A stretch of 64,000 nucleotides of DNA from NCBI GenBank assembly GCA_016281055.1, contig JAEEHW010000144.1:1-64000 (forward strand), given 5' to 3'. Numbering within the stretch: the stretch's first letter is position 1; each line of letters starts with the position of its first letter. The position numbers and the translations under genes were made by a program. Of this stretch, positions 61,477 through 64,000 are shown one piece after another. This DNA is from Prevotella sp. GTDB taxonomy: Bacteria; Bacteroidota; Bacteroidia; Bacteroidales; Bacteroidaceae. The notes beneath the pieces are model-generated. The model saw only the letters and a list, made by a program, of their open reading frames with translations, was not told the origin of the DNA and searched no databases.

Positions 61477-61923
61477 TTATCTTACCAGCATGTCAGAGAA
61501 AAACCACACTGCAACGATACGTTTATCAACGTCCTTGGCTACACCCATGACACGGTCGGCACAGTCTGTTACCACACCTTTCTTTGATATCTTGCCAACA
61601 TAACTGTTGAGGCCATTACGCACAGTGCCGTTTTTCAATACACATCCAATGTAGCGGCCCTTCTCGTCACGTATGGTGTTTTCTGCATCAATCTTTCCAC
61701 GCACCACATCATAACCGTCACGGATGGTGCCATCAGAGTCAAACCTGCCTACACGGCGTGTGAAACGGTCAAATACTACACCCTCATCGTCAATTCTGCA
61801 AATAACATGATTGTTGGCGTCATATATAAGCTGCTCAGCGTGAAGGCCAAGAGTAAACACTATTGATTGCAACATCACCAATGCTACAGTCAGTATTATT
61901 CTTTTTTGTACTTTCATTTTCAT
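61477..61923 (-). CDS. Exported 5-fold beta-flower-like protein
   Basis: 148 aa with a signal peptide (MKMKVQKRIILTVALVMLQS, ending GLHA). The mature part is a chain of about 18-residue beta repeats, each around a xVxDGxxxxxGxI-like turn (VGRFDSDGTIRDGYDVVRGKID, IGCVLKNGTVRNGLNSYVGKI, each split). This is the pattern of the small 5-fold beta-flower proteins in Bacteroidales. The function is unknown. It is the first gene of the DUF3822-rsmD unit. Confidence 0.78.
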   Translation of the reverse strand: MKMKVQKRIILTVALVMLQSIVFTLGLHAEQLIYDANNHVICRIDDEGVVFDRFTRRVGRFDSDGTIRDGYDVVRGKIDAENTIRDEKGRYIGCVLKNGTVRNGLNSYVGKISKKGVVTDCADRVMGVAKDVDKRIVAVWFFSDMLVR

Positions 61924-62024
61924 TTTCTCCTTTAATTTAAGTAAATAATAAAGTTGATAATGCTTTATTGATGAGGCAAAGTTACAGATTATTTCTTAAC
62001 CTAACAAATAATTTGCGAAAAAAG

Positions 62025-62056
62025 TTTGTCTGAGAATAAAAAAAACGTTAACTTTG
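62025..62056 (+). promoter_or_regulatory. Promoter of the RecD-like helicase gene
   Basis: TTTG (62025-62028), 20 nt, TAACTTTG (62049-62056), ending 5 nt before the ATG at 62062. Confidence 0.85.
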
Positions 62057-62061
62057 TACAC

Positions 62062-63549
62062 ATGACGACCACAGAATTCAAAAATCTCATACTTCAGAAC
62101 GCTTCTTTTGTTCCAACAGATGATCAAAAATATGCTATAGACGAATTTACCCATTTGTTGGCATGCCGTGAGCAGGCGGCAATGATACTGCGTGGTTCTG
62201 CAGGGACGGGTAAGACGTCAATTGTAAGTGTCATGGTGCGCACTCTTCTCGGTTTGCGGCAGAAAGTCATCCTGCTTGCTCCGACAGGTAGGGCTGCCAA
62301 GGTGTTGTCTCAACACTGCGGTTGGCCGGCATCTACTATCCATCGTAAGATTTATAGGCAAAAGAGTATAGGTGATGATTTTAATCTCGACGTAAATCTG
62401 CATACAGATACGCTGTTTGTGGTTGACGAGGCTTCCATGATTAGTACCATGCCTCAGATTGCTTCTGAAGGGATGCCTTCGTTTGGAACAGGGAACAGCA
62501 GTGTCATAGATGACTTGATAACCTATGTGTATTCTGGGCGCAACTGTAGCATGATGCTTGTTGGTGATACTGCACAGTTGCCTCCAGTAGGAGAAGAAGA
62601 AGCTCCAGCGTTGCGTGAGTATATACTTGAATGTTATGGTTTGAAGGTATTCCATTGTGACCTCAATGAAGTGGTGAGACAAGAGGAGGAATCTGGCATT
62701 TTGTGGAATGCCACAATGGTAAGGCGCCTTATTACCCATGACGAGATGACGCAGTTGCCGCGATTGCGCTTCCAGGGATTTGCAGACATACGCATGTTGC
62801 AAGGTAATGAATTAATAGAAACATTGGAAGAAAGTTACCATAATGTGGGACTGGATGACACAGTGGTGATAACACGCAGTAACAAACGTGCTAATATATA
62901 TAATAATGGCATTAGGACACGTATCCTTGATCATGAAGGCGAGTTATGTAGCGGTGACCGAATAATGATTGTAAAGAATCATTATTTCGACAACAAAAAC
63001 AAACCGAAGGCTGATGCAGAGGAAGAAGATCAACTTTCATATATTGCCAATGGTGACATGGCAATAGTGCGAAGGGCGAGAAATATTAGGGAATTCTATG
63101 GATTCCGCTTTGCTGACCTTACACTTCAGTTTCCTGATTACAATAATGAAGAACTCTTGTTGACGGCTGTGCTTGATACATTGCAGAGCGAAGCACCGGC
63201 AATGACTGCAGAACAACGACAGATGCTTTTTGACAATGTGATGGAGGATTACATGAATCTGCCTCACAAGTCAGACCGTCTTAAAGCAGTGAAAGAAGAT
63301 ATATATTACAATGCTCTGCAGATAAAATATGCGTATGCCATTACTTGTCATAAGGCGCAAGGCGGTCAGTGGAGCCATGTTTATGTGGATCAAGGTTACA
63401 TGACAGATGACATGCTTACCCCTGACTATATCCATTGGTTATATACGGCTATGACACGAGCCACAGAAGTACTTTACCTCGTCAACTGGCCGAAGGAGCA
63501 GGTAGCTTCGGGTATTTCCTCAGCCAACCGTCAAGACGTAATCGCATGA
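62062..63549 (+). CDS. RecD-like superfamily 1 DNA helicase
   Basis: 495 aa ATP-dependent 5'-3' helicase, related to RecD and Pif1. Walker A GSAGTGKTS (Lys51), LLAPTGRAAKVLS, Walker B VVDEASMIS, VGDTAQLPPVG (motif III), and the C-terminal motifs YAITCHKAQGGQWSHVYVD and LYTAMTRATEVLYLV are present. There is no RecB/RecC partner nearby; a repair or replication-restart role is usual for such stand-alone proteins. The promoter 5 nt away sets the start at 62062. Its last 68 nt overlap the 3' end of the convergent glycosyltransferase. Confidence 0.92.
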   Translation: MTTTEFKNLILQNASFVPTDDQKYAIDEFTHLLACREQAAMILRGSAGTGKTSIVSVMVRTLLGLRQKVILLAPTGRAAKVLSQHCGWPASTIHRKIYRQKSIGDDFNLDVNLHTDTLFVVDEASMISTMPQIASEGMPSFGTGNSSVIDDLITYVYSGRNCSMMLVGDTAQLPPVGEEEAPALREYILECYGLKVFHCDLNEVVRQEEESGILWNATMVRRLITHDEMTQLPRLRFQGFADIRMLQGNELIETLEESYHNVGLDDTVVITRSNKRANIYNNGIRTRILDHEGELCSGDRIMIVKNHYFDNKNKPKADAEEEDQLSYIANGDMAIVRRARNIREFYGFRFADLTLQFPDYNNEELLLTAVLDTLQSEAPAMTAEQRQMLFDNVMEDYMNLPHKSDRLKAVKEDIYYNALQIKYAYAITCHKAQGGQWSHVYVDQGYMTDDMLTPDYIHWLYTAMTRATEVLYLVNWPKEQVASGISSANRQDVIA

Positions 63550-64000
63550 CACCGAAGAAAGCCTCGCCGAATATTCCGCCACTCATCTTGCTGGTTCCTT
63601 CGCGACGGTTTACAAAGATTACAGGCACCTCTTTCAACTTGAAACCAATCTTGTAGGCGGTGTATTTCATTTCTATCTGGAAGGCGTAGCCCTTGAAACG
63701 GATTTTGTCAAGTTCTATCGTTTCAAGCACACGACGGCGATAGCACTTGAATCCGGCTGTGGTGTCATGAACTTTGAATCCAGTGATAAAGCGGACGTAT
63801 TTAGATGCGAAATAAGACATCAGTACGCGGCCGATAGGCCAGTTGACCACATTCACGCCACTGACATAGCGCGAACCGATGGCAACGTCATATCCTTCGT
63901 CTGCACATGCACTGTATAGACGCGGTACATCGTTTGGATCGTGGCTGAAGTCGGCATCCATCTCGAAAATATATTGGTAGTCATGCTCCAGTGCCCATTT
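63482..64000 (-). CDS. Polyprenol monophosphomannose synthase (GT2), 5' end outside window
   Basis: 172 codons are seen, with the start beyond the right edge. The GT2 acid motif is EMDADFSHDP, followed by YDVAIGSRYVSGVNVVNWP, VHDTTAGFKCYRR and RFKGYAFQIEMKYTAYKIGFKLKEVPVIF (split), as in bacterial dolichol-phosphate-mannose-synthase-like enzymes. It would charge polyprenyl phosphate with mannose or a similar sugar at the inner membrane. In Bacteroidales, related lipid-linked sugars feed surface glycans and protein O-glycosylation. The 3' end overlaps the RecD-like gene by 68 nt on the opposite strand. Confidence 0.9.
   Translation of the reverse strand, partial: KWALEHDYQYIFEMDADFSHDPNDVPRLYSACADEGYDVAIGSRYVSGVNVVNWPIGRVLMSYFASKYVRFITGFKVHDTTAGFKCYRRRVLETIELDKIRFKGYAFQIEMKYTAYKIGFKLKEVPVIFVNRREGTSKMSGGIFGEAFFGVMRLRLDGWLRKYPKLPAPSAS

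Overview
The window looks like a chromosome segment of a Prevotella-like member of the Bacteroidales. The evidence is the repeated Bacteroidota promoter pattern (TTTG, 19-21 nt, TAnnTTTG), PorU and PorV of the type IX secretion system (T9SS), fimbrillin-, FISUMP- and dockerin-type surface proteins, a PL11 rhamnogalacturonan lyase, DAP dehydrogenase, and conserved Bacteroidales genes of unknown role (DUF3822, DUF3737, DUF349, YARHG, beta-flower). No insertion sequence or prophage was recognised.

Layout. 0-4 kb is accessory: a cut-off gene of unknown function, a repeat-coding mini-ORF, type I methylase hsdM, 1.2 kb of repeat-rich non-coding DNA and a YoeB-type toxin-antitoxin pair. 4-14 kb holds two modular surface proteins, pepT, a CPA2-type antiporter, a MerR-like regulator, a HIT protein, manA and small envelope proteins. 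14-22 kb is a minus-strand block: hisC-porU-porV, and DUF3737-malY. 22-34 kb holds asnA, a GH43-like protein, a sodium symporter, a DUF349 protein, a HAD phosphatase, a YARHG/M15 peptidase pair, a beta-helix protein, the rpsF-rpsR-rplI operon and fabD. 34-37.5 kb holds a C10 peptidase and a HEAT-repeat lipoprotein.

38.4-46.0 kb is a complete type V-A CRISPR-Cas locus: an XRE-HTH/ImmA-IrrE metallopeptidase gene, cas12a (1228 aa), cas4, cas1, cas2, a short leader with its own promoter, and 13 identical 36-bp repeats plus one decayed terminal repeat, with 13 spacers of 27-29 nt. It is visibly richer in A/T than its neighbours and lies between repeat-rich DNA. The most interesting point is the head gene. 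It carries a DNA-binding domain and a repressor-cleaving type of protease in one chain, starts 16 nt upstream of cas12a with a 15-nt gap after its stop, and its promoter lies inside a 40-bp imperfect dyad that reaches its start codon. This suggests an autoregulated, protease-relieved switch for Cas12a immunity.

46-64 kb is mostly core: ddh, a PFL/UPF0210 protein and an ACT protein, a tRNA-Met(CAT), a PurF-like protein lacking the glutaminase cysteine, fabI, a 4'-phosphopantetheinyl transferase, an M64 peptidase lipoprotein, a hexapeptide-repeat protein, the PL11 lyase, a glycosyltransferase with GtrA, a coiled lipoprotein, a beta-flower/DUF3822/rsmD operon, a RecD-like helicase and a cut-off polyprenol-phosphate mannosyltransferase.

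Other points worth attention are an 80-nt promoter-leader element with a conserved hairpin shared by the toxin-antitoxin pair and DUF3737, a 37-bp repeat upstream of both defence regions, and several genes whose promoter sits 5-7 nt from the start codon.
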